A stretch of 64,000 bases of DNA from Daldinia sp. FL1419 (Eukaryota > Ascomycota > Sordariomycetes > Xylariales > Hypoxylaceae): positions 372,001-436,000 of the forward strand of contig MU623352.1 in the NCBI GenBank assembly GCA_025201765.1, written 5' to 3'. The position numbers and the translations under genes are program-made. Below are positions 36,158-46,785 of the stretch, piece after piece; position 1 is the first letter of the stretch, and each line of letters opens with the position of its first letter. The notes beneath the pieces are model-generated. The model did no database searches and had not been told where the DNA came from. It worked only from the letters and a program-made list of their open reading frames with translations.

Positions 36158-37132
36158 TCACTCGTCCTCTCTCGACCACCTCGGAGGCTGCGTCCGTGGC
36201 CCCCTCGGCCTATTCCAGTACGGATCTCGGACAATACCTTCGCGACGCCACTTGCGAGGCGGCTTCTTGCCCAGCGCAGCCATCTGAGACCAGATGTTCT
36301 TGCCACGATTGAACCAGCGTTCTTGGCGTTTAACTTCTTCCTCGGGGCTTGGTGTCCACTTCGCGCGGAGAATACGTCGAATGGCTTCTGGTGATATCAT
36401 GAACTTATCCGCTAGGACTTCAGTGGTATATTCCTCCGGAAACTGCGCGTGCAGCGCCCGGATACCGTCGAGAGCATCTGGCGACAGCCGTTTTCGCGGC
36501 GCCCAACCCTCTGGGAACTTCTGTTGGAGGGCCTCTTTTTGGATTTGCCACGTCTCCTTCTTGATGGGTGGTGGCATATCGTGTTCTGCCTTAGGTTCGT
36601 CTTTCATAATCTTTAGTCGCTTTAATCTCTTGGTCTCGACCTGTGGTGGAGAGCCTGATTTAGACTCGTGAGGGGCGTCGGACTCGGCATGCTTATTTCG
36701 AGGGCCGCGAGTCTTGGATTTAGAGTCGTCTAAATTCGCAACAAGAGCGTCTATAGACTCGGGAGTGAAGTCAAAAATTGCTCCCTTGGTTTTCGCCTGG
36801 TCTAAAATATCTGCAGGTACATCGAGCACTGGTTCATCGGGTTTCTCTGTTGTAGGTTCCCCTACTGTAGCGTCCTCGGAATTTTTCTGATGCGTAGCTT
36901 CCAAAGCTTGGTCTGCGTCTAGTGAGTGAGAGCTCGGTTCTTGTGATATCTGCCGTGGAAAGCGTAGGGTTGCTGTAGCACTATAGGGCTTCGCAAAGGC
37001 GAATAGCGACTGAAAACTGCTGGCTCTTGAATATCGCGGTTGTATTTGCCTAATGGAATTAGACAATCGTAGTTCCGTAAGGCTTTGTACGAAGATCCTC
37101 AAGGAGGTCGTGCGGCATGAGCAGCTCATCAT
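36158..37132 (-). CDS. RRG9: Required for respiratory growth protein 9 (Rrg9), mitochondrial
   Basis: Single exon, 324 residues, ATG at 37132. The N-terminal ~60 residues are rich in Arg/Ser/Leu with few acidic residues (CSCRTTSLRIFVQSLTELRL), a mitochondrial presequence. The conserved neugrin/Rrg9 domain is C-terminal: KETWQIQKEALQQKFPEGW, RKRLSPDALDGIRALHAQFP, EYTTEVLADKFMISPEAIRR with ILRAKWTPS, and RQERWFNRGKNIW (about residues 185-295). A basic Arg/Pro-rich tail ends the protein. Rrg9 is required for maintenance of the mitochondrial genome and respiration. The middle (60-185) is low-complexity and charged. Confidence 0.92.
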   Translation of the reverse strand: MMSCSCRTTSLRIFVQSLTELRLSNSIRQIQPRYSRASSFQSLFAFAKPYSATATLRFPRQISQEPSSHSLDADQALEATHQKNSEDATVGEPTTEKPDEPVLDVPADILDQAKTKGAIFDFTPESIDALVANLDDSKSKTRGPRNKHAESDAPHESKSGSPPQVETKRLKRLKIMKDEPKAEHDMPPPIKKETWQIQKEALQQKFPEGWAPRKRLSPDALDGIRALHAQFPEEYTTEVLADKFMISPEAIRRILRAKWTPSPEEEVKRQERWFNRGKNIWSQMAALGKKPPRKWRREGIVRDPYWNRPRGPRTQPPRWSREDE

Positions 37133-37919
37133 ATTCTTCCAATGCTAAGTAGGTTGTTGCGGCGGGAAGTTGGAAAAAAAACTAAAGAAATCTCAACTTT
37201 TTTTTTCTTTGCCGCTTGCCTTCCAAGTCAAAAAATTGTTCTGCAGGGCTCCGAAGGCACGGGCCTTCTGAATATTTAGACCCATTTATTTTAAGGTTAT
37301 GTGGGGATATATATTATGGGGATAAGGTACACAGTTACATACCTACACTTACTAACCGGGTAGATACTTGACTCGTCCCCCTTTCTTCATCGACGTCAAG
37401 TTAGGACATCAGTGATGCTAACAACGGAATCTCCTCTACCTTAGGTTATATAAACATACTACGTAATCTGTTCTGGTTGTTCTGGTAGCGTGTCCATTTT
37501 ATTTATATAGAAACCGAGGATATCCCAATTAACTACATCTATGGAAGCATTTACCTATCTTACTTCTAATCGCTTCACAATCACAATCTACATCAATATC
37601 GATCTAGGTTATTCGTAATTAAAATCTTATTATACTAATAATTATTTTGTAACGTTCTTGTGGGAATTCTTATCATGTGATCCTCCGTGACACAAACCCA
37701 CATTTGTATTCGTATGTAGTTCTCCTCTTCATGATCCTCGATCAAGATAGGTATAATTCTAACAACAACTATTCAATTGATAAATCCCCCCCTGAATTGT
37801 TACATACATATAACCCCTTGTATATCCAACAGTCCTTACTATTACAAAAATCCCAGTACTCCTATCTGAATCGGGGTTCGTTCGATACTATAACTATCTC
37901 CTTCAAGATAAAATCTACC
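37133..37919. other. Divergent intergenic region between Rrg9 and MpaB-like genes
   Basis: No gene is seen. It presumably holds promoters for both divergent genes. The 300 bp before 37920 are open in the downstream gene's frame but start with a non-ATG codon. Confidence 0.5.
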
Positions 37920-39689
37920 ATGGCAGTTGTGAATAGTAACCCGCAAAACAACCAGTACGTTTGGCGAGAACATTGGGGTGTTAAATTGAAATGGACTCCG
38001 GAACATCTCACGGCGGACGATTTGAAACCTCTAATATATTCTTACGACACTGTTGCTACAGACGTCGTCCAGAGATTAAATGAGATATCGTCCTCATCTT
38101 ATAAAACCAACTCTTCTAGGAACTCAGAGGGTGAAAAGAAAGTTCAACAAAATCTCTATGAACTACTCCAGGAATACGCTTCTACTGATGATAAAGTTGG
38201 TGGACTATGGAATGAAATTAATACCATTCCACGTTGGGTCGACTGGGAGCAAATAGAAAGGGGACAGAAGGTGTTTTATCGCTACGGCGGCCCGGCTATC
38301 ACTGCAGTAAGTCAAATATTTCCTTAATTGGACCGATGCTTATTAACATACGGGCTTAGTTGACGCTCGTTTCTCTATTAGGCGGAATGGGGAGTGGGCG
38401 GACTGTCGAGACACTTGATCGTACAGGAGGTTTCGGTGTAGACGTCGTCAGACGGCGGCTGCTAGAAACCTCGCAGCATACCCTAAATATAACCCGTGAT
38501 CTGGAGTCTATACAGCCGGGCGGCGATGGCTTTGCAGATTCGGTTAGGGTCCGATTACTCCACGCGGCGGTGCGTCGGCGTATTATGCAGATGGCTGAGA
38601 AGGGACCTGATTACTACGATTCAAAGACTTTTGGCGTACCGATTAGCGATCTCGACTGTATCGGTACTATTAACGCCTTTTCGGCGACTCTAGTCTGGAT
38701 GGGTCTTCCAAGGCAAGGCATATGGTTACGGGAACGAGAAATAACTGATTACCTCGCGCTCTGGCGATACGTGGCTTATCTCATGGGCACGCCTCACGAC
38801 TGGATGTCTACTCCGGAGTCAGCGCGGCGCATGATGGAGTCGGTGTTAGTATCGGAAATCAAACCTAGCAAGGCGTCCGCAAACCTCGCCAACAACATCA
38901 TCGCCGGGCTCCAGGACCAGCCGCCGACAGATGCCTCGAGGGAATTCTTGTGCGCCCAGACGTACTGGCTTAACGGAAAGGAGTTATCAAGGGAGTTAGG
39001 GGTTGAGGAGCCGGGTCTGTATTACACTGCCCTTGTTCTCGGGCAGTGCATCATCTTTGCGACGCTTAGTTATATCAACCGAAGTATTGGCTATCTAGAT
39101 GCGAGGAACATCAAGGTGAGCTGACCTACATACTCTTAAAGCTTGCTCTAGTTGTATAAGGGGGCTGTGTCCTTTAAGTCCCACTTTGCTTCCCACCGCC
39201 TAAGTCACTATAGCTATAGTAAACTTATGGTGCTGGTCCAAGTGGATAATCCTTTCTTCGATGCCATGCTTCCATGGCAAGGGTGTATGCAACCAAGTGA
39301 TCTACGATCTGCGCCTCCGCACCGCTTATCTCCCGAAGCATCCCTTACGTCCAACGTATTTGCATTTATAATAGCGGTAGATACGGCTCACCGACTAATT
39401 GTTATCTTTGATGCCGCAGCTAGCACGTTCAGCCTTGTATCAAATATTATTACACGATAAGTCTAAAGGTGCGTTGGGCTACACGACTAAGTTCAACTTC
39501 AAGTATATGCCCTCGTGCAACCGCACAACAACCGTACGCGGCCCGGCGCCGGCTGACACGGGGAGGCTGAGGACACCGGGAAGAGCTGAACGCGTGGCAT
39601 TAATTTCGTTATTCACGTCCGCTACCCTCGTCTATATCGTTTCTTCGTGGTGTTGTATCAAAGTAGTCGGATGGCTCAATTCCCATTAG
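37920..39689 (+). CDS. MpaB-like ER oxygenase / rubber-oxygenase family protein (DUF2236)
   Basis: Three exons (37920-38306, 38360-39115, 39420-39689) give 470 residues; all joins are phase 0. Family hallmarks are FYRYGGPAI, TLVSLLGGMGSGRTVETL, RTGGF, RVRLLHAAVRRRI (about residues 200-212, containing the likely haem-ligand histidine), DLDCIGTINAF and WRYVAYLMG. A C-terminal hydrophobic segment (VALISLFTSATLVYIVSSW) could be a tail anchor, fitting the ER-bound MpaB of mycophenolic acid synthesis, which cleaves a prenyl chain oxidatively. The substrate here is unknown. The second intron is 304 bp, five times longer than its neighbours. The terpene synthase lies 8.5 kb away with calcipressin in between, so a pathway link is speculative. 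Confidence 0.82.
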
Positions 39690-40304
39690 ACAGGAGACAC
39701 CCGTTATTGACTAACGATAAAGGTACCATATAGACACGGAATAATCAAACAATCTGATTCCTCTAATCCTTCTTTTATCATAGTGTCGCTGTAAGGCATT
39801 CCACGCGTCGCCGGGTCAACCTTGCGGTTATCAGCTTTGGTTCAGTACCGCAATCTGGCTGGAAAGGTTCCATAGGATGAATCATGCGGGAAGAACCGTA
39901 GGGGCTTATGGGGCTTCGTGCTCTGCTCATACAATGGTTTGGAGATTTAGAACATTTGTCATACTGGTGAATACGCTTGTGTTTGTACGCTTTATTTTAT
40001 TATGAAGTTATTTTCAGGCTTAAATATATATACAGTAGGAATACTTCCACACCTTCTGCATTCCTTGCTCTTGAGATCTACCCTTTATAGACAGCTCGTA
40101 TAATCTGCCCGCTTAACGCGCCCGTTGCTTGGCATACCAATGTCATAATATGGCCTTTCATAGGTGATGCTATGTTGCGGTGAATATGGATATCGACCTA
40201 TACTCTAGATTCAAGACCCGATTGATTACCCTTCCGTAACGCCGTACTCAAAACTTCAAGAGAAATATTCCCGTTTTCGACCCTTACTCAGCAAGCCATA
40301 CATC
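39690..40304. other. Intergenic between convergent genes
   Basis: No gene or notable repeat is seen; the 3' untranslated regions of the MpaB-like and calcipressin genes must lie here. Confidence 0.5.
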
Positions 40305-41093
40305 CTATTCCATAAGTTCAATAGGTGGTCGTGCTGTCTGCGTCTTCATCGGGGGTGTGGTTCCGCCTAAAGTAAATCCTGACTCCTCGGGTTCATCTGT
40401 CATATCATCGACCGAAATGGCTGGCAGGTTCGGGCTGCCGCCATGCTCTTCGGGGTGGTAAATTAGAGTACTGCTTCTGCTCCTGGTTCTGAATGAGGTA
40501 GGCCCAGATTCGACCGGAGAGATCGGAGAAGCGTCCGCTGGAGCGGCTTGATGACGTAGCTTCGCTAAGGCCTCTGCTAAATCTTCGGCATGAACTTGCT
40601 TGTTCGGGGCATCCTCTAGCTTCATCTCCCAGCCGTGAGGGGGCGAGGGAGGCGGGCTAATGAAAAACAGTTTGCCGGCATCCGGGAGTTGCAGTCGGTC
40701 ATCCTTGTGGAGGTCAAGTGGAGTAGGTTGTCCGAAATAAACTCGACACCGTTCGCCCATGATTGTCTCGCCATCCCATACCGATCGTACCCTAATGGCG
40801 GCTTGCTCATCGAAAAAGGATACTATTATGCGGCGAAATGACTTTAATGGCGACCACGTATATATCGGAGCAGTGCCTTGAAAAAGCTCGCGGAGAGTTT
40901 GTAGGTTATCGGGGCGGAATATTTCGGTGTCGTTTAAGTTGGTGATGAGTAGCGTGTTGGTAGGTGGCGTAGGTTGCGTTAACGGCGGTAAACTAGAAAG
41001 ATCTAGAGATAAAGATCTAGATGATCCACGCCGCTCCATGATGGGTTGCGAGGGAGAAGAAGGGGTAGACGTCGGTGATAGAGACCCGGACAT
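40305..41093 (-). CDS. RCN1: Calcipressin, calcineurin regulator (Rcn1 family)
   Basis: Single exon, 262 residues, ATG at 41093. An N-terminal Ser/Pro-rich region is followed by an RRM-like fold beginning NTLLITNLNDTEIF (about 47-60) and including IIVSFFDEQAAIRVR and CRVYFGQPTPL. The signature motif LFFISPPPSPPHGWEMK (about 141-157) is the calcipressin SP-repeat, phosphorylated by GSK3-type kinases in relatives and responsible for calcineurin contact. The protein binds and tunes calcineurin in calcium stress signalling in the cytosol. The C-terminal third is low-complexity and probably disordered. Length is normal. Confidence 0.93.
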   Translation of the reverse strand: MSGSLSPTSTPSSPSQPIMERRGSSRSLSLDLSSLPPLTQPTPPTNTLLITNLNDTEIFRPDNLQTLRELFQGTAPIYTWSPLKSFRRIIVSFFDEQAAIRVRSVWDGETIMGERCRVYFGQPTPLDLHKDDRLQLPDAGKLFFISPPPSPPHGWEMKLEDAPNKQVHAEDLAEALAKLRHQAAPADASPISPVESGPTSFRTRSRSSTLIYHPEEHGGSPNLPAISVDDMTDEPEESGFTLGGTTPPMKTQTARPPIELME

Positions 41094-42232
41094 GGTTCGT
41101 AGTAATTGTTAAACAATTCTTGTTTTAAATGCAAGTAACTATAGTTGATGGAGAGTTTGCAATTTACAAACGTTGAAGCTTGATTAAACAAGACAGGTAA
41201 AAAGATATATTTCCTTCCTAATTGGAAATTATTCTGCGTAGTGAGCTTTTTTGTGAAGTTCTCTCTGATGAGTGGTAGTTGCAGGAGAGGAAACGGAACG
41301 AAAGGAGGAGGAGATGCAGTGAAATATGTAGTAAGTTGGATATCTCGGTAAAGTGGCTGCGCAGAAGCGGTGGAAGGTGGAATAGAGTTCACAGGATTAC
41401 GTTGATCGAGTTAGCATGTAGGTACATATACATACGTACCTTCTTAGGTGGCCTAGGTGGTAGGTTCTCGGATGATTTGGAACCTACATGTACCTGTGTA
41501 GGTCGCCTAGGCGAGAAAGAATGTTGAACCGCCTCAGTGGGTAATTAGGTTACAGTGCTACACACAGTAAAACCTTGACGTCCCAAGCCTGCCAGCGTCT
41601 TTCCCTCACCCCACTCCCTTAGCTAAGGGAGCTAGTGCTAGTTTATGCCAGCCTATCAGTCTTTTAGCGCAGCGGCTCTCCATTGTTTGTGTACTGGCGA
41701 CAGGGGGCGGCTCAGCAGGCTTGGGTACCCAACAGAAGGTATCCACCTTAGACCGCAGTTGTCGTATGGATCATTTCTACGCGTATGCATAATACGTATT
41801 GCTTGCTTGCTGGAACGAGGTCAAGTGTTTAGATATCGTCAACCTACCTAATTAAAACTTTTTTCTTAATGCCGCTAAGCCATCATCGTAGCGTTGAATA
41901 CTCGAGTGATTTTTCTCAAGTACGATCACGAGAATTAACTTTAATAGCAAGGATACTTCTCACTGCCGGTTTTTGCCTCTTTGCCTGGGTAGGTAGGTAC
42001 TTTTCCAGTGGAGGACTTCGTATGGAAGCTAGGAGGTAGTTAATTCCATGTCCAAGAAGACGCCTTAACTCAAAGTCTCAAACATCCATAAGCCTCGTTG
42101 CCGTCCAAGCCTAACATCGCATCGGCCATGGTATCCTCGTAACATTCGGCTAGAAATCCATAAGAATTCCATGTGACAAATTAACTACTCGGGGCGATGC
42201 CAGTAACGCTCCGATATGTGAAGGGTGTACTA

Positions 42233-42263
42233 TAGGTGTAGGTGTAGGTGTAGGTGTAGGTAT
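42233..42263. repeat. 6-bp tandem repeat (TAGGTG)
   Basis: Four to five TAGGTG units, ending in TAGGTA. Confidence 0.9.
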
Positions 42264-42593
42264 AACTCCGATACGACTTGTGATGGTCCTTATTTGCTGG
42301 CAGCGGCAAGGCATGTTTCCGCCTCGGAACCTCACTTATATCCCTAGGTAACTAGTTAATTAATTTACAATCTTTCAAACAATCTACCTACCTAGGCGAG
42401 TAAGCTAGGTAGGTAGTATGTTGTAGGATTGTAATGCAGGTACGGCGTGTCGCTCGGGGATTCCTCTTACACAGCAGACACCCCTCGGCTTACCCTTGTA
42501 TTCATTCTGTTGTGGCTATTTTACCTATGATCACACAGCCATGCCTCAGCGGCCACTTGATAACTCTTTGTGATCATTACGATCATTGCGGTT

Positions 42594-42630
42594 AGGCATG
42601 ATTAGACACGATTAGACACGATTAGACATG
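42594..42630. repeat. 11-bp tandem repeat (ATTAGACACG)
   Basis: Three near-identical ATTAGACACG units in line, with single-base changes at both ends. Confidence 0.85.
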
Positions 42631-44346
42631 ACCAAATGATTGAAGATTATCGACGTCTTAGACAGTGATTCAACGTTACCAAATGACATAAGTTGTTTAT
42701 CTGTTCAGGTGCTTATCTGGAACCATGTCGTTGGACAGTGCTCAGGCGATGCCGTCAATTGTGGATGGCAAAACACCACCACATGACGAGTCCTATACAG
42801 GAGGTTGGCTGAGCTACACCCGGGGTCTAGGCGCCAAACCGATACCGAAAACCAGATGAACCTAGATTCACCATTGCATGTATCTAAACACGAGGAAAAA
42901 ATACAAAATTTGTCAATGACTATAGATGATGCCTCGGTTACTGACTTAGCATTGAAAATGAATGCAAGTTGAAATTGCAAAAGTAAATCTGGAGCGAAAG
43001 GCGGCTTTTTGCACAGCCACGTTGGCCTCTCACTGGCCTCTCATTGGCTCCTTTCCCCCACGAACATCCTTGCACATCGGGGCAGAGCCTTAAAGCCCGA
43101 GACCGTTTAGCTTTGGATCGGCACTATAAATTGTGGCGCAACCCCGGCTTTTTGTTCCAGATTCCAGAATGCTGGGCTAGGCTTGGACTGGGCTGGGCGG
43201 AATTCTTATGTCGCTGGTTCCCTCCTACCTACAAATTACCATCGACGGATGTTACGATCTTGTAAGTCACCACGTGACAATATTATTATTCTCTTTCTTC
43301 TTTTTCTCATTTTCAGTCAGCGACTTCGCTTGGTCTCAATCAAGGTCTTGCCTGCGCACCAGAGCTGGTTAATTAATAATTGATTCAATATTCTATGCAT
43401 ACCAGTTTGGTGTAAGGGGTGAGGCTCATGGGTTTGGGCAGGATGGGTCCCATGATACCGGGTGGTATAACTACCTATGAATATATTCCGCCTCTACTCA
43501 ATTTTAGTCTTGCAAGCTATAGGCTCTTAATAAAAGGAAAGAAACCTTATGTACTTCTTCTTGGCTAACTTCGTTGCTCATGTCATCCAAGTCAGCCGTT
43601 AGCTCAGCCGCAATCAAATGAGCAAAGAGTAGGTGTGGGAGTGCCGGTAAGTTCGCCCAACTTTCCCTCCTGACTATTACTTTTGGGGGAGCGTAAGAGA
43701 TATGCTTCGTGCATATAGAACGAAGGACTTGTTCTATATGTAGTCGCCTTTAGCCATAGCTGGTAGATAGCTCCCTCGCGGAACAACGAAGTTGTTTCCT
43801 TGCTTCGTGGTCCGCCTCGTGGCAACAACCTTTGGGATACCTCGAAGACTACGCTTGGCACGTAAGCTCCCGAAAACATTCACTTTCGATATTCTTAGTT
43901 TTCCGTATATCGCTGAGGATTAAAAATAAGAAAGCTGTCCTCCGTCATCGCGCGGGTAAAGCTCGGCTTGTATTCTGGTCTATATAATGAAGTTAAGATG
44001 TAAATAGTTGCTGTCACCTATAGGTAGGTACCTACTTACGTACTTAGCCAATGTGATAGTTTCATAGATAGCCAGTCGAAAGGAGACATTGGCATTCAGG
44101 TAAGTGGGATCTCGATCGATATAACTATGATATCTACCTACCTATATAAATGTGCATCAAGTACGCCGTGGCGCTGAGCTCAGCCTCTTATTCGAGAGCT
44201 TAAGAATATCATGTGGTTGTGCCTATTCCTCCGCCCCTGTCAAGAGCCAATCGTCTATAGTGATAAGGCTACGAAGTGGGCTTAGAAATTAGAATGAGCG
44301 AATTTGTAGAGGGGTAATTAGAATTTAGATTATCCAACGGTGCAAT

Positions 44347-46140
44347 ATTGAGGCTCGTGCGCTTGACGATGAGGTAAAGTTCCTCATATCTCACCATGCA
44401 AAGGGTAATCTTGCAGCAGTTGTAAGAACCGTGGCCAAGACAAATTGGCGCAAAACTCGATTGAAGAGACTACAGAAATCACGTCGTAATCACCAAAGTA
44501 CATTAGAGTCTTATATACTGGCTCGTCTATGGTAGGTATCTGATTCTCTCATAATGGTAGCAGCTGAGCTTAAGTGCTGTCTGTGCGCAAACCGATACCA
44601 TTAGAATACGAAAGAGCCAAGAATTTGAGAGGCTCAATGAGGATATTCAATTTTTCGTAACTCGGTACGCCGCTGGTTATACTAGATTAGTAGACCTCAT
44701 CAAGATGGAACCGGTGGCAGTGAAGGATGATACAACTAAAACGATTTTTCGATTAGAAGAATCGGCTAAAAAGCATATCAGTACTGTAGCGAAAACGACA
44801 GAGAAATCGATAGTAACACATCCCGATTTTGGAGTAAACGAACTTATCCGGAAAATGGAAAGCATGGTCGAATCTGATAAGATTCCTTACTAGGGAGCAA
44901 CAGTAACAGTTTCTCCAGAGACTACGACATGAGGGAATGAATCGGACAAAGAGCAATATATGTAACTCATACAAAGATAGTTTCGAATGGATACTCGGCC
45001 TAAGTCATGATGGGAACTCCATGCAATTATGGGGTGACTTTCATGAATAGCTTAAGTCCGGAAGCGATATTTATTGGTATTTATCTGCATCTTCAGTCGA
45101 TTGAACAGACCACGTATTTTAACACACGATAGGGCTAATGGTAAACTTGGCTCTGGAAAAAGTAGGTACTTTGATGAAGTGTCTCTCAAAGCATCCGTCT
45201 ACGGAGGCAGCAATAGACATATGGAACAAGAAGTCTATCGTATTCTCTCATTTCTTGTGGAAGCCGGGATCAAGAACGCAGAAGAACATTAAGGGGTTCC
45301 TTTATTCTATACCCCATCAGGCTCGCTCGGACGGTATACCCACACTCTTAGGATCAGTCCCAAATTCTTTCAAGGATTTGTTACTTAAACAGGAGATCGG
45401 CGATTGAGATATTGCTGAGTTTCAGGATCTGTGCTTTATGATATTCGGTAGATATACCTTCCCGGTTTGTATATTTCTGAACGGCTTAGATGAGATATGC
45501 GAAGGGGACGGAGCGACTTCTCTATTAAAGTTAGTCGATGACCTGAGAAGCTTTCCCAAGGTAAAAATATATGTTGCTAGTCGACTCGAGCCGATACTCC
45601 AATCCAATCTTTATCGACACCAACAACTAAGACTTCAAGACCTAACCTATAACGATATGGAGAGCTTTGCGACTACACAAATTCAATACTACATTGGCTG
45701 TGGTGGGATGTCTGAATCTTTCGGATTATATACAGTAAAATCTCTTATCAGGGGAGTAGACGGCGGATTTCTTTGGCTTCACTTAGCAATGCGAAGCTTG
45801 ATAAGTGGGCTTGAAAAGGGCGATTTTGAAGATACACTCATTAAGCAGAGGCTTGAAGAAATGCCTAACGAACTTATACAACACCGAGGGTGCATGCGAA
45901 TAGGATTCGTCCACCGAACAGCCTATGACTCCATCAATGACACCGAAGAAGGCCATGCTATTTGAGTATATGATCGTTCCTCACTGGATGTACTGTGTGT
46001 TCTACTTGCTAAAGAGAGTCTTATTACGACGAAATTCTTTGATTACGATTATATCCTAACTCCCTTTTGCTACATATCTTCTATAAGGGATACGCGCTCA
46101 CAACCTACTATCCCGGGAACATTACGGCTTGTATAGGAGT
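44347..46140 (+). pseudogene. Decayed NACHT-domain (NLR-type) gene
   Basis: Plus-strand fragments in three frames follow the order of fungal NACHT proteins. A helical N-terminal domain (ESYILARLW near 44510; FERLNEDIQ and YAAGYTRLVDLI near 44620-44700) is followed by the pre-NACHT segment FEWILGLSHDG (about 44980), a Walker A relic GKLGSGKS (about 45139-45163), TLMKCLSKHP in another frame, a Walker B-like VCIFLNGLDEI (about 45465-45497), VASRLEP (about 45577), GGFLWLHLAMRSL (about 45768) and FVHRTAYD (about 45908). Lesions: a short insertion carrying stops before Walker A, a frameshift immediately after it, and an in-frame TGA at 45963-45965, after which coding continues (YDRSSLDVLCVLLAKESL). 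Repeats that would follow in a full NLR are not seen. Intact relatives are NTP-dependent switches in fungal incompatibility and immunity-like responses; this copy looks dead. Confidence 0.82.
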
Positions 46141-46713
46141 AGTATCACAAAAATTATTAGTATTTCCCTTATGAAAGGTCAGATCTATACCGGTCCTCAT
46201 TTTCTGGCTCCTCTTGCTGAACTTCAGCTCCGAGAGTTCGTTCTCTAGAATTGAAACATCCAGAAATACCTCGTCGTTAACTACCTCACATGCATTAAGA
46301 CATATAGGCTTTTTGTCTTGTTTAGTTAGTGTTCAGATAGGTTTTATTATTTTCTGGAATCGCTCCTGTCTCCGATAGCGGATGCAACATCTACCTAGGG
46401 GACCTTGTATACGGCGGGATAGAATCTTGGCTGGAGAATTGTGGTGAATCCAATAACGAGAATGATGATGAAAACGAGGATGACGAGAAAGGATATGATT
46501 AATCATTAGAAAGTCAGCTAGTTAGTCTTCCAAGTATGTTGAGACAGAGAGGTCCTTTCAATTGCAGGCTACCTGTATGGGAATAATATTTCATATATTA
46601 ACTTCATTCACAATAATTTTGAGTTTTGATATGAGAAACTAATATCCGAATTTTAGTCTCTAGCACGTCAAAGTTAAACTGGGGTCACGAAAGTAAAAAG
46701 GAATGAAGAATGG
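46141..46713. other. Tail of the NACHT relic and spacer before the tRNA gene
   Basis: An acidic stretch encodable on the plus strand (YLGDLVYGGIESW, then an Asn/Glu/Asp-rich run to a stop near 46502) may be the C-terminus of the decayed NACHT gene. Nothing else is seen. Confidence 0.4.
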
Positions 46714-46785
46714 CTCCGGTACGGGGAATCGAACCCCGAGCTCCTCGGTGAAAACGAGGTATGTTAGCCGTTACACTATACCGGA
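46714..46785 (-). tRNA. tRNA-Glu (anticodon UUC)
   Basis: The minus strand folds into a complete 72-nt cloverleaf. A 7-bp acceptor stem (TCCGGTA/TACCGGA) carries a G discriminator, with a D arm (GTGT/ACAT), an anticodon stem CCTCG/CGAGG with loop TTTTCAC giving UUC, a 4-nt variable loop, and a T arm CGGGG-TTCGATT-CCCCG. It has no intron. The A and B box promoter sequences are intact, so it should be transcribed by RNA polymerase III. Overall it closely resembles yeast tRNA-Glu. Confidence 0.97.

Larger units (their letters stand above)
41094..44346. other. Long intergenic region (3.2 kb), start of the accessory zone
   Basis: No gene can be supported. Palindromic AGGTAGGTACCTACC-like words cluster at 41410-41515, 41988-42003, 42384-42418, 44021-44043 and 44135-44150. 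Tandem repeats occur at 42233-42263 and 42594-42630. A small imperfect hairpin (ATATGC...GCATAT) is near 43700-43720. The first ~300 bp upstream of the calcipressin ATG must include its promoter. Confidence 0.5.

Noticed and set aside
43600..43880. Similarity between RGGPRSK (43.8 kb) and the FAD remnant (53.1 kb) as a shared transposon
   Set aside because: Only about 20 bases match with two differences; too short to support a common repeat.
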